Assembly (NCBI GenBank): GCA_017303875.1
Contig: JAFLBP010000016.1
Span: forward strand, 1-64,000
DNA: 64,000 nucleotides
DNA from: Chitinophagales bacterium
GTDB taxonomy: Bacteria > Bacteroidota > Bacteroidia > Chitinophagales > Saprospiraceae
Direction of reading: 5' to 3'
The translations under genes were made by a program, and so were the position numbers. Every line of letters starts with the position of its first letter. The first letter of the stretch is position 1. This document shows positions 8,644 to 16,801 of the stretch, piece after piece. The notes under the pieces were generated by a model. That model was given only the letters and a program-made list of their open reading frames with translations, ran no database searches and was not told the DNA's origin.

Positions 8644-8858
8644 TGTGGCAGGGGAAATTTTCCACAAAAATACTTTTTTGCATTTTTATGGAACTAAATA
8701 TCCGACCAATGTGGTTAAATTGCCGGATTGCCGGGCTTCTTATACCGGACGAAGTACCCTAAACACCTGTTTCCTTAACTACCTGCCGGGTTTTCCCGCA
8801 ATTGCTCCCACCTGTGTCCAGAATTCAACGAATCCGACGTGTTGTGCGTACCGCCGTT
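8644..8858. other. Intergenic gap before MATE gene
   Basis: Divergent intergenic DNA between the TraB promoter and the MATE gene. No ORF with a credible start, no RNA gene and no clear promoter match were seen on the plus strand. Confidence 0.5.
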
Positions 8859-10208
8859 ATGGGCGAAGAACAAGATTTTACCCACGGTAGCATCGACCGC
8901 GCCATCGTACTCTTATCTATTCCGATGATTCTGGAAATGATGATGGAGTCTTTGTTTGCGGTGGTCGACATCTTTTTTGTTTCCAAACTTGGCGCCGATG
9001 CCGTGACGGCCGTCGGCGAAACGGAAGCGGTGCTTACCCTGATTTATTCCATCGCCATTGGCCTGAGTGCTGCGGCGACGGCCATGGTATCGCGGCGGGT
9101 AGGTGAGGGCAACCGGGATGCCGCCGCCCGCGCGGGCGCGCAAACCATTGTGGTGGCCATTATTTTATCGACCATTCTGGCCATACCCGGTTATTTTTTT
9201 GCTGAAGACATTTTGCGACTGATGTCGGATGCGCCGGAAGTGATCAGTACCGGCGCCGGGTTTACGCGCCTGATGTTTAGTTTCAACCTGCCCATTCTGC
9301 TTTTATGGATGCTCAACGGTATTTTCCGTGGAGCCGGCGATGCGGTGACGGCCATGCGCGCCTTGTGGATTGCCAACGGGGTGAATATCGTGCTGTGTCC
9401 GTTGTTCATTTTCGGTTACGGGCCTTTTCCTGAATTGGGTGTGCTGGGTTCTGCTGTGGCCACATCTATTGGCCGTAGCGCCGGGGTGTTGTATCAGCTT
9501 TGGCATTTGTTCAAAGTCGGGCGTATTATCAAGCTGCGTTTTTCCATGCTGAAGCCTGATCTGGAAATTATGTTGCGTTTGCTCAAGCTCAGCGCGGGCA
9601 GCACCGGGCAATACATCATTGCTTCGGCGGGCTGGATTTTCCTGATCGGCATTTTGGGGCATATCAGTACAGAGGTGACGGCCGGGTACACGCTGGCCAT
9701 TCGGGTGATGCTATTTACCCTCCTGCCTTCCTGGGGTATGGCCAATGCGGCGGCTACTTTGGTGGGTCAAAACCTCGGCGCCGGCAATCCGGAGCGGGCC
9801 GAACGATCCGCCTGGCGCGCCGGTTTTTTCAACATGGTTTTTCTGGGCAGCATCGGGGTTTTATACCTGATTGGCGGCACCTGGATCATGCAGTTGTTTA
9901 CCGACGATCCGGGCCGTGTAGCAGCGGGCGCTTTGGCTTTGCGGATTATGGCCTGCGGCTATATTTTTTATGGCTACGGCATGGTCATTGCACAGTCCAT
10001 CAACGGCGCCGGCGACACCCTGACTCCTTCCCTGCTTAATTTTATATTCTTCTGGATATTGGAAATGCCTTTGGCTTATTTTCTGGCGATTACGCTGGGC
10101 TGGGCAGAAACCGGTGTTTACTGGAGCGTGGTGATTGCGGAATCCGGCCTTGCGATTGCAGCCATGTGGGTCTTTAAACGGGGGAAATGGAAAACGACGG
10201 TGGTGTAA
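8859..10208 (+). CDS. MATE family multidrug efflux transporter
   Basis: A 449-aa inner-membrane protein with about 12 membrane segments, expected to expel cationic compounds using Na+ or H+. Family features include the N-terminal GSIDRAIVLLSIPMILEMM, the FFVSKLGADAVTAVGE loop, the central NGIFRGAGDAVTAMRALW, and the second-half mirror VGQNLGAGNPERAERSAWRA followed by QSINGAGDTLTPSLLN. The start MGEEQDFTHG was chosen because conserved family N-termini begin just before the first helix; the frame is open 19 codons upstream with basic, non-family sequence. Substrate not visible. Confidence 0.93.
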   Translation: MGEEQDFTHGSIDRAIVLLSIPMILEMMMESLFAVVDIFFVSKLGADAVTAVGETEAVLTLIYSIAIGLSAAATAMVSRRVGEGNRDAAARAGAQTIVVAIILSTILAIPGYFFAEDILRLMSDAPEVISTGAGFTRLMFSFNLPILLLWMLNGIFRGAGDAVTAMRALWIANGVNIVLCPLFIFGYGPFPELGVLGSAVATSIGRSAGVLYQLWHLFKVGRIIKLRFSMLKPDLEIMLRLLKLSAGSTGQYIIASAGWIFLIGILGHISTEVTAGYTLAIRVMLFTLLPSWGMANAAATLVGQNLGAGNPERAERSAWRAGFFNMVFLGSIGVLYLIGGTWIMQLFTDDPGRVAAGALALRIMACGYIFYGYGMVIAQSINGAGDTLTPSLLNFIFFWILEMPLAYFLAITLGWAETGVYWSVVIAESGLAIAAMWVFKRGKWKTTVV

Positions 10209-10259
10209 ATGCGTTGTGTGGTTCGGCTAATACCGGACAAATGGTATACTGAAAAGCCT

Positions 10260-10283
10260 CCGGCGCGTATTGCCTGGCGCCGG
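10260..10283. other. GC-rich hairpin in intergenic gap
   Basis: Perfect 7-bp inverted repeat CCGGCGC / GCGCCGG around a 10-nt loop, between the MATE gene and the dehydrogenase gene. There is no T-run, so it is not a typical Rho-independent terminator. Confidence 0.35.
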
Positions 10284-10299
10284 GCAGGGAAATAGTGTG

Positions 10300-10307
10300 T
10301 ACTTTTG
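10300..10307 (+). promoter_or_regulatory. -7 promoter box of sugar dehydrogenase gene
   Basis: TACTTTTG matches TAnnTTTG 21 nt before the chosen start codon. The nearest TTG is 27 nt upstream, outside the usual spacing, so only the -7 element is convincing. Confidence 0.45.
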
Positions 10308-10328
10308 TGTAAACTAATTTCCCTGCTT

Positions 10329-12434
10329 ATGCGCATACTTACTTTTGGTTTCGTTTTACTGTTTTTCCCATTTGCCCTTTCCGCGCAGGCCAAACTGCGT
10401 TTGGTGGATTTTGCAAGCGGATTTCAGCGTCCTGTTGATATTACCCATTGTGGCGACAGCAGGCTTTTTATTGTCGAGCAAAGGGGTATTATCCGTATTG
10501 TCGACAGCAACGGGGTTAAACAAACCGCGCCTTTTTTAGACATTGATGCTTCCGTTAATTCTACGGGCAATGAACAAGGTTTGCTGGGGCTTGCATTTCA
10601 CCCCAATTATGCCCAAAATGGCTGGTTTTTTGTGCATTATACGCAAAATAGCGGTGGCGATACGCGGGTTTCGCGTTTTTCCGTTTCAGCAAATGATCCC
10701 GGCCTCGCCGATCCCAACAGCGAATTGGTCATCCTTGAAGCGGATCAGCCCTACTCCAACCACAATGGTGGCAGCCTGAAATTCGGCCCCGACGGATACC
10801 TGTATATCGGTATTGGCGACGGCGGCTCCGCAGGTGATCCGCAAGCCAACGGCCAGAAAAAAAATACTTTATTGAGTAAAATTCTGCGGATCGACGTGAA
10901 TAACAGCTCCGCCACTACCCCTTACGTGGTGCCTGCTGATAATCCCTTTGTTGCCGATCCGGCCTATCGCCCGGAAATTTGGACAACCGGCCTGCGCAAT
11001 CCCTGGCGTATTTCGTTTGACCGCCTGACCGGCGATTTATGGATTGGTGATGTAGGCCAGAATGCCCGAGAGGAAATTGACTTTCAGCCTGCCGGTGTCG
11101 GCGGCCTGAACTACGGCTGGCGCTGTTATGAGGGCACCAAAACCTACAATACCAATGGCTGTGCCAGCGCTTCAAGTTATGACGGCCCTGCGTTTGAATA
11201 TAATAACCCGAGTGTTGGCTGCTCTGTAACGGGCGGTTTTGTATACCGGGGTACGCAGTATCCGAATTTTTACGGACAATATTTGTTCGCCGATTATTGC
11301 TCAGGCCGCTGGTGGGCTACCGTGCGCAATGCCAACGGAACCTTCAGCACCAACCAGATCGCGACACTTGGTGTGTATGAGTACAGCAGTTTTGGCGAAA
11401 ACAGCAAAGGTGAACTTTTTGTAGCCCTGCTTTCTGCCGGAAAAATTCAGCGTATTACCGACCTCTGCGTGAACTTTAAAACTAATGGTGAAGCCAATAC
11501 CAGCGGGTTATGTGCAAATGACCTGAGCGGCGCTATTAGCCTGAATATTTCCGGCGGACAAACACCGTACACCGCTACCTGGTCGAACGGTGCCAGCGGC
11601 ACGGCACTCGCTAACCTTGGCCCGGGCAACTACATTGCCACCATCAAAGACGCCAACGGCTGTGAGCAGCGCGATACCTTCAACATTGCCAACCTTAGCC
11701 CGGTAGCGCCTTTGTTTGATTCGCCCGACACCCTGCTTTGTATAGGGGAGTCGGTGGTGTTTAACCTGAATGCCGACAAAACACCCCTCTGGGCTATTTT
11801 TCCTTCCGGCTGGCCTGCCGACAGTATTTATATCACGGATTTGCCCTATGTGGGTACCGCCACCCCCAATGCTACCCAAAGCCTTCAGGCGTATTTCGTT
11901 GATCCGGCCAATGGATGCACTTCGGCACTTTCCAATGTGTTGAATTTTTCTTACGATGCGGCTGCATTTCCCATTGTCAGCCTGAATAAAGACACCCTTG
12001 CGGTGCAGGATGTCTGGACTGCTTACCAGTGGTATTTCAACGGACAACCCATTCCCGGCGCTACCGGGCCACAGTACATCGCCTTGCAGTCGGGCAATTA
12101 TGAGTTATATGCTTATTCCGCAGCGGGCTGTGCCTACCAGTCGGGCGGCATTCAGGTGGTGCTCAATGGCACGGAGATGCCTGAAAATGTATTGCTGATG
12201 GAATTGAATCCCAACCCCGTGCAAAGCAGCAGCCTTTTGCGTATTCAGCTTCGGCAGGCCGAAAACATCCGGCTTACCCTGAGCGATTCGGTCAATAAAA
12301 CGATTTTTGCACAGTCGCAACGTACACAACGATTGGAGCTTCCCTTAGATTTGCACGCCCTTCCGGCAGGCGTATACTGGCTGCATGTGCAGCTCGACAG
12401 CGGCGCCTTTACGCGCAGGGTGGTAAAACACTAA
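10329..12434 (+). CDS. Secreted PQQ-dependent sugar dehydrogenase with T9SS tail
   Basis: A 701-aa exported protein. The signal peptide (MRILTFGFVLLFFPFALSAQA) decides the start. Residues about 20-380 form a glucose/sorbosone dehydrogenase beta-propeller: RLFIVEQRGIIRIV, GLLGLAFHPNY, HNGGSLKFGPDGYLYIG, GLRNPWRISFDRLTGDLWIG, and LFADYCSGRWW. A SprB-like repeat follows (GAISLNISGGQTPYTATWSN, then GNYIATIKDANGC), then an Ig-like region, and a C-terminal type A T9SS sorting domain (LNPNPVQSS ... RLELPLDLHALPAGVYWL). It should oxidise sugars or act on glycans at the cell surface. It is followed after 3 bp by aroA, an unrelated function. Confidence 0.9.
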   Translation: MRILTFGFVLLFFPFALSAQAKLRLVDFASGFQRPVDITHCGDSRLFIVEQRGIIRIVDSNGVKQTAPFLDIDASVNSTGNEQGLLGLAFHPNYAQNGWFFVHYTQNSGGDTRVSRFSVSANDPGLADPNSELVILEADQPYSNHNGGSLKFGPDGYLYIGIGDGGSAGDPQANGQKKNTLLSKILRIDVNNSSATTPYVVPADNPFVADPAYRPEIWTTGLRNPWRISFDRLTGDLWIGDVGQNAREEIDFQPAGVGGLNYGWRCYEGTKTYNTNGCASASSYDGPAFEYNNPSVGCSVTGGFVYRGTQYPNFYGQYLFADYCSGRWWATVRNANGTFSTNQIATLGVYEYSSFGENSKGELFVALLSAGKIQRITDLCVNFKTNGEANTSGLCANDLSGAISLNISGGQTPYTATWSNGASGTALANLGPGNYIATIKDANGCEQRDTFNIANLSPVAPLFDSPDTLLCIGESVVFNLNADKTPLWAIFPSGWPADSIYITDLPYVGTATPNATQSLQAYFVDPANGCTSALSNVLNFSYDAAAFPIVSLNKDTLAVQDVWTAYQWYFNGQPIPGATGPQYIALQSGNYELYAYSAAGCAYQSGGIQVVLNGTEMPENVLLMELNPNPVQSSSLLRIQLRQAENIRLTLSDSVNKTIFAQSQRTQRLELPLDLHALPAGVYWLHVQLDSGAFTRRVVKH

Positions 12435-12437
12435 GGC

Positions 12438-13700
12438 ATGACTGATATTCTTCAGCTTCGGGCGGAATCGAAAGACCTCGTGGGTACGGTTCCGCTCGAC
12501 GGCTCCAAAAGCATCACCAACCGCGCACTCATCCTGCTGGCGCTTGCCGGAGCAGCGCCCGGCGCGCTGTTGGAACACCGCTCTACTTCCAAAGACAGCG
12601 AAACCCTGCTGCGCCTGCTTGCTCAGGAGGGCGGCAGCTACGATGCCGGTGATGCCGGCACGACCTTCCGTTTTATGACGGCCTATCTGGCAACGCACAG
12701 CGGTACGCAGGAACTCACTGGTTCGGCGCGGATGCGCGAACGCCCCATTGGTCCCTTGGTGACAGCCCTGCGACAACTCGGCGCTTCGATTGATTATTTA
12801 GACAATGACGGTTATCCGCCGCTGCGCATCGGCTCGCCCGAAGGACTTGGGGCGGCGGGCAATACCATTGCCATAGACGCGGGCGTGAGCAGTCAGTTTT
12901 TATCGGCATTGCTGATGATTGGTCCTATGTTGCCGGAGGGTTTGCGCTTGCAACCACAGGGTAATTTGGTATCGCGCCCTTACCTGGAAATGACCCTGCG
13001 TATGATGGCCTACTTTGGTGCGACGTATCATTGGGAAGGCGATACCATTGTGGTGGCGCCCGGCCGCTACACCGCGCGACCTTTCCGTGTAGAAGCCGAT
13101 TGGTCGGCTGCGTCTTATTGGTATTCCATGGCAGCCCTTGCGCCGGGGAAAGTGGATTTGCGCTTGCAGGGTTTGTTTGAAAACAGCTTGCAGGGCGACT
13201 CTATTTTGGCAGAAATGATGCGTTTTTTCGGCGTCGAGACGACTTTTGAGGCCGATGGTATCCGTTTGCAGCGGCATGAACATATCCTGAAACCCGTTTT
13301 TGAATGGGATTTTGTGGAATGTCCCGACATCGCCCAAACCCTCGCTGTGGTTTGCGCCGCAAAAGGGGTGAATGGTTTGTTCACCGGCCTGGAAACCCTG
13401 TCGATCAAGGAAACCGACCGTATTACGGCCCTTAAAAATGAATTGGCCAAAGTGGGGGTGAGCCTTTCCAAAATGCCTGCAAAATTTTCACGTCTCCAAC
13501 CGGGCAAACAGTTTTTCCTGATTGAAGGGCAGGCTGCGTGGAGCGAGCCGCCGCGTTTTGCAACTTACGGCGATCACCGTATGGCGATGGCCTTTGCGCC
13601 ACTGGCCTTCCTTGGCCCGATAGCAGTGGAAGACCCTGCCGTGGTAAGGAAGTCTTATCCGCAATTTTGGGAGCATTTGGGGGCTTATACGGGGACCTAA
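12438..13700 (+). CDS. aroA: 3-phosphoshikimate 1-carboxyvinyltransferase (EPSP synthase)
   Basis: A 420-aa cytoplasmic enzyme joining phosphoenolpyruvate to shikimate-3-phosphate in the shikimate pathway. Motifs: LDGSKSITNRALILLALAG at the N-terminus (shikimate-phosphate binding), AGTTFRFMTAYLA (family form of the GNAGT loop), MRERPIGPLVTALRQLGA, the catalytic-region FVECPDIAQTLAV with its Asp, and ETDRITALKNELAKVG followed by YGDHRMAMAFAPLA. Length is near the family norm. It starts 3 bp after the dehydrogenase stop and so is probably read through from it; it ends with a 4-bp overlap with the convergent PDZ gene. A second shikimate gene, aroQ, lies 10 kb away. Confidence 0.96.
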   Translation: MTDILQLRAESKDLVGTVPLDGSKSITNRALILLALAGAAPGALLEHRSTSKDSETLLRLLAQEGGSYDAGDAGTTFRFMTAYLATHSGTQELTGSARMRERPIGPLVTALRQLGASIDYLDNDGYPPLRIGSPEGLGAAGNTIAIDAGVSSQFLSALLMIGPMLPEGLRLQPQGNLVSRPYLEMTLRMMAYFGATYHWEGDTIVVAPGRYTARPFRVEADWSAASYWYSMAALAPGKVDLRLQGLFENSLQGDSILAEMMRFFGVETTFEADGIRLQRHEHILKPVFEWDFVECPDIAQTLAVVCAAKGVNGLFTGLETLSIKETDRITALKNELAKVGVSLSKMPAKFSRLQPGKQFFLIEGQAAWSEPPRFATYGDHRMAMAFAPLAFLGPIAVEDPAVVRKSYPQFWEHLGAYTGT

Positions 13701-15463
13701 TTCACCACCACCTGCTCGGTAAACATTTTTTCACCTTGTACGATCTGCACGATAATATTGCTGTTGGAATAGGCGCCCAGGTCGAACTGCTGGCGATAGT
13801 GGCCGTCGAAGGCATTTAATTCTTCGCGGAAAAGCTGACGCCCCTGGCCGTCGTACAGGGAAATGATAGTGGGTGTGGCGTCGCTGCTGAACTCAACCGT
13901 TACTTCTGCCGGCGTGGGGTTGGGGTAAGCGCGGAAGCTGCGCAGACGCAGGTAGCGCGGGTCGTTTTCCGGCAAACGCTCCGGGCGGTTTTCGAGCTTG
14001 GGCACGTCGCCGTCGCCTTTGCGAATTGTAATAACCCGGTTTTGACGCAGCTGCGATTCATCGGCGTTGTGCCAGTCGGAAATAAAGAAGCGGCGGCTGG
14101 AGTTATCGCCTTCCGGATCGGTGGACTCCATTTCCACAACGCTGGAATCATCGTTGTCGCAGCGATTTAATTTAACTTCTACATTTTTGCGCTGGTTCTG
14201 GCGGCGGTAAGCAATATTGATGCTTTGGCCCGGGGCATATTTGGAAATTTCTGTCCACAGTTCGCTGTGTCCGCGAACCGGCACGTCGTTTACAGCAACG
14301 ATGACATCACTTACGGCAAGACCGGCGTTTTCGGCGGGCGATTTTTCGGTAAAACCGGTAATTTTTGCACCACTGGTTTCGCGGTCGAGATTGAACGGCT
14401 CGGTGTACACGCCGAGGCAGGCGCTTTTGGCCTGTACCTTGAAATTAACCACATCATTTACGGCGGTGTTGATGTTTTGCCCCCAGCTTTCCCAGTCCCA
14501 GCCTTTTTGCGCGCCCAGGATGGCCGTGGTCTCTGCTGTTTTACCCTTGCGCTGGTAGCGTATCAGAACCGTATCGCCGGGGCTGGTACCTTTGATATAA
14601 TCGCTGAGGTCTTCAAAATCTTCGAGCGGTGTTTCGTCGAGCGAGAGCAGCACATCGTTGTCCTGAAGTCCGGCCCTTGCAGCACCCGAATTGGGCACGA
14701 TGGTCACCCGGATGCCAGGCTGCTGCGGGTCGTCGCTTACCTGATTAACGCCCAGAAAGCCCTGCGGCCGGCAGGCCTGGTTGTTGTAGGTTTCGTTGCG
14801 GGTGGAAAGGGTAACTTCTGTGTTTATTGTTTTGCCGTTGCGGGAGTAGGTGATCGGCATTTTGTCGCCGGGGCGGGCATTTTCTATAATTTGCACCAGT
14901 TCATCCCAGTTGGAAAGTTCCCGGCCATTCAGACTCAGGATGAGATCGTTGGAGCGCAGGCCAGCTTTTTCAGCGGCGGAATTGCGTATAATATCAACCA
15001 AAACGCCCGGTTCTTCGTCCGATTCATCGGAATCGGGTTCTACGCCGAGAAAAGCATTTTCATCCTCATCGTCCATCTGAATACCTTTGATGTTCAGCTC
15101 CTGAAGGGCGTCGCGCACCTCTTCCTGAATATCTTCCTGTATTTCCCGCCATTCATTCCGGTCAATATTAATATTCCAGTTGCCATTATAGCTGTTGTTG
15201 CTGCCATTACCCGACTCTTCCCGGATTTCGATGCTGACATTTTCGCCGCGGTTTTCGCGGATGTATTGGTCGGTGCTGAAATTTTCGGCAGCCTGCCCTT
15301 TTTTTACCAGTATTTCGGTGCGCTCGGTACCATCCGGCTCGGTGGTTTTTTTAGTAATGGTGATGGTTTTACCGCTTGTTGTATTTCCGCTTACCTGTGC
15401 GGCGAGGGGCGTTAAAACAAGTATGCCGCAGGCAAGTATGCAGTAGGTAAGAAATGTCTTCAT
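13697..15463 (-). CDS. Secreted triple-PDZ protein with T9SS tail
   Basis: A 588-aa exported protein. The signal peptide MKTFLTYCILACGILVLTPL (cleaved near LAAQ) sets the start. After an acidic, Asn-rich region come three PDZ domains, recognisable by FLGVEPDSDESDEEPGV...SAAEKAGLRSNDLILSLNG, GFLGVNQVSDDPQQPG...GAARAGLQDNDVLLSLDE, and ACLGVYTEPFNLD...PAENAGLAVSDVIVAVND. The C-terminus (FRAYPNPTPAEVTVEF onward, ending in VVVN) is a type A T9SS sorting domain. There is no protease domain, so it may be a cell-surface scaffold or peptide-binding adaptor. It converges on aroA with overlapping stops. No clear promoter was found. Confidence 0.88.
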   Translation of the reverse strand: MKTFLTYCILACGILVLTPLAAQVSGNTTSGKTITITKKTTEPDGTERTEILVKKGQAAENFSTDQYIRENRGENVSIEIREESGNGSNNSYNGNWNINIDRNEWREIQEDIQEEVRDALQELNIKGIQMDDEDENAFLGVEPDSDESDEEPGVLVDIIRNSAAEKAGLRSNDLILSLNGRELSNWDELVQIIENARPGDKMPITYSRNGKTINTEVTLSTRNETYNNQACRPQGFLGVNQVSDDPQQPGIRVTIVPNSGAARAGLQDNDVLLSLDETPLEDFEDLSDYIKGTSPGDTVLIRYQRKGKTAETTAILGAQKGWDWESWGQNINTAVNDVVNFKVQAKSACLGVYTEPFNLDRETSGAKITGFTEKSPAENAGLAVSDVIVAVNDVPVRGHSELWTEISKYAPGQSINIAYRRQNQRKNVEVKLNRCDNDDSSVVEMESTDPEGDNSSRRFFISDWHNADESQLRQNRVITIRKGDGDVPKLENRPERLPENDPRYLRLRSFRAYPNPTPAEVTVEFSSDATPTIISLYDGQGRQLFREELNAFDGHYRQQFDLGAYSNSNIIVQIVQGEKMFTEQVVVN

Positions 15464-15764
15464 AACCGAGTGCGTTTTGATGAAAGGGTGAAGCTGTTGT
15501 GGCGATGACGGGAATGACGGTTTTTCGTGGCTGTGGCAGGAGGGCTGATGCTCCGTAGGGAGCAAAGACAGACGCTTGCGATCAAAGTTGCACGCACTTG
15601 GTTTTTTTTATAAGAAAGTTCGACCAAGGCAGTTCCTGTAAGGCTAAAAGTGCATCAAAACCTGACACTTGCTAAAAAAATACCCCATTTTGCTCATATA
15701 TCCGCCACGCTCATCTTTTTTCCTGCCTACCTTTGTCCCACACTAAGCAAATACGCTGTTTACA
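15464..15764. other. Divergent intergenic region with ddl promoter box
   Basis: A 301-bp gap between divergent genes. TACCTTTG at 15728-15735 matches the -7 box TAnnTTTG for the rightward ddl gene, leaving a 5' leader of about 25 nt; a -33 match at the right distance is not seen. Nothing matching the consensus was found for the leftward PDZ gene. No RNA gene or ORF was recognised. Confidence 0.5.
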
Positions 15765-16733
15765 ATGAAAAATATTGCCATCCTCACAGGAGGAGATTCG
15801 GAAGAACGGGTGATTTCACTTAAAAGCGGACAGGTGGTTCACGACAACCTGCCCAAGGACCGCTACCGCTGTTGGCTGATTGATATTCAACATGCCGACT
15901 GGCGCGACCTGGAATCGGGGGCTTCTGTTGATAAAAACGATTTTTCCCTGACGATCAAGGGCGAAAAAATCCGCTTCGACGCTGCTTTTGCTGCCTTGCA
16001 CGGCAGTCCGCTCGAAGATGGCAAAATGCAGGGTTACCTCGAAATGCTGGGAATTCCTTACACTTGTTGCAATGGCTACGTGTGTGCCCTGACGATGAAC
16101 AAGCACAACACCAAGGTGCACCTCAAGCCCTATGGCGTGCCGATGGCGCCTTCAAAGTTGCTGCGCCGCGGCCAGGAAGTAGATACTGCCGAGTTGCTGC
16201 AACTGGGCCTGCCCCTGTTTGTAAAACCCAATTCACACGGCTCCAGTTTTGGCGTAACAAAGGTAAAAACAGCCGAAGCGCTGCTCCCGGCCATCGAAGA
16301 AGCCTGGCGCTTCAGCCCCGATGCCGTGGTGGAGGCGTTTATGCCCGGACGTGAATTCGGCAACGGCGCCTTCCGGTACAAAGGTGAAATTATCGCCCTG
16401 CCGGTCACTGAAATTATTCCGCACACCGAATTTTTCGACTTTGCGGCCAAATACGAAGGAAAATCCGATGAAATAACCCCGGCGGAAATCAGCCCCGAAC
16501 TGAGTCGCCAATGCCAGGAGCTCAGCCGCCGCTGCTACGAAGCGCTCAATTGCAGCGGTGTGGTGCGTTTTGACTATATCCTCATTGGCGACACCTTTCA
16601 TTTTCTGGAAGTGAACACCATTCCCGGCATTTCTCCGGCCAGCATTGTGCCCCAGCAGGCGCGTGCCAACGGCTGGACGCTGTCGGAGTTCTTCAGCATG
16701 CTGCTTGAGGAAGCCCTACAGGGAGAAGCGTAA
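15765..16733 (+). CDS. ddl: D-alanine--D-alanine ligase
   Basis: A 322-aa ATP-grasp enzyme making D-Ala-D-Ala for peptidoglycan. The N-terminal domain begins NIAILTGGDSEERVISLKSG; LHGSPLEDGKMQGYLEMLGI contains the conserved H-G-x-x-x-E/D-D-G motif. The ATP-grasp core has LPLFVKPNSHGSSFGVTKV, FMPGREFGNGAFRY, the substrate loop DFAAKYEGKSDEITPA, and the metal-binding FHFLEVNTIPGISPASIVPQ near the C-terminus. The length is normal for the family. It is transcribed alone or with the downstream glycosyltransferase, 68 bp away. Confidence 0.95.
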   Translation: MKNIAILTGGDSEERVISLKSGQVVHDNLPKDRYRCWLIDIQHADWRDLESGASVDKNDFSLTIKGEKIRFDAAFAALHGSPLEDGKMQGYLEMLGIPYTCCNGYVCALTMNKHNTKVHLKPYGVPMAPSKLLRRGQEVDTAELLQLGLPLFVKPNSHGSSFGVTKVKTAEALLPAIEEAWRFSPDAVVEAFMPGREFGNGAFRYKGEIIALPVTEIIPHTEFFDFAAKYEGKSDEITPAEISPELSRQCQELSRRCYEALNCSGVVRFDYILIGDTFHFLEVNTIPGISPASIVPQQARANGWTLSEFFSMLLEEALQGEA

Positions 16734-16801
16734 AAATCCTGATTTTGGTAAAAAAATAAGCCCTGAAAAGGCTCTGATAATTCAAAAACACGGGAAACAG
16801 C

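Noticed and set aside
10260..10283. Terminator after the MATE gene
   Set aside because: The stem is strong but no T-run follows, so it was listed only as a hairpin.
14225..15415. 396-codon open frame on the plus strand
   Set aside because: It is the antisense shadow of the PDZ protein gene; its translation has no family motif and a biased composition.
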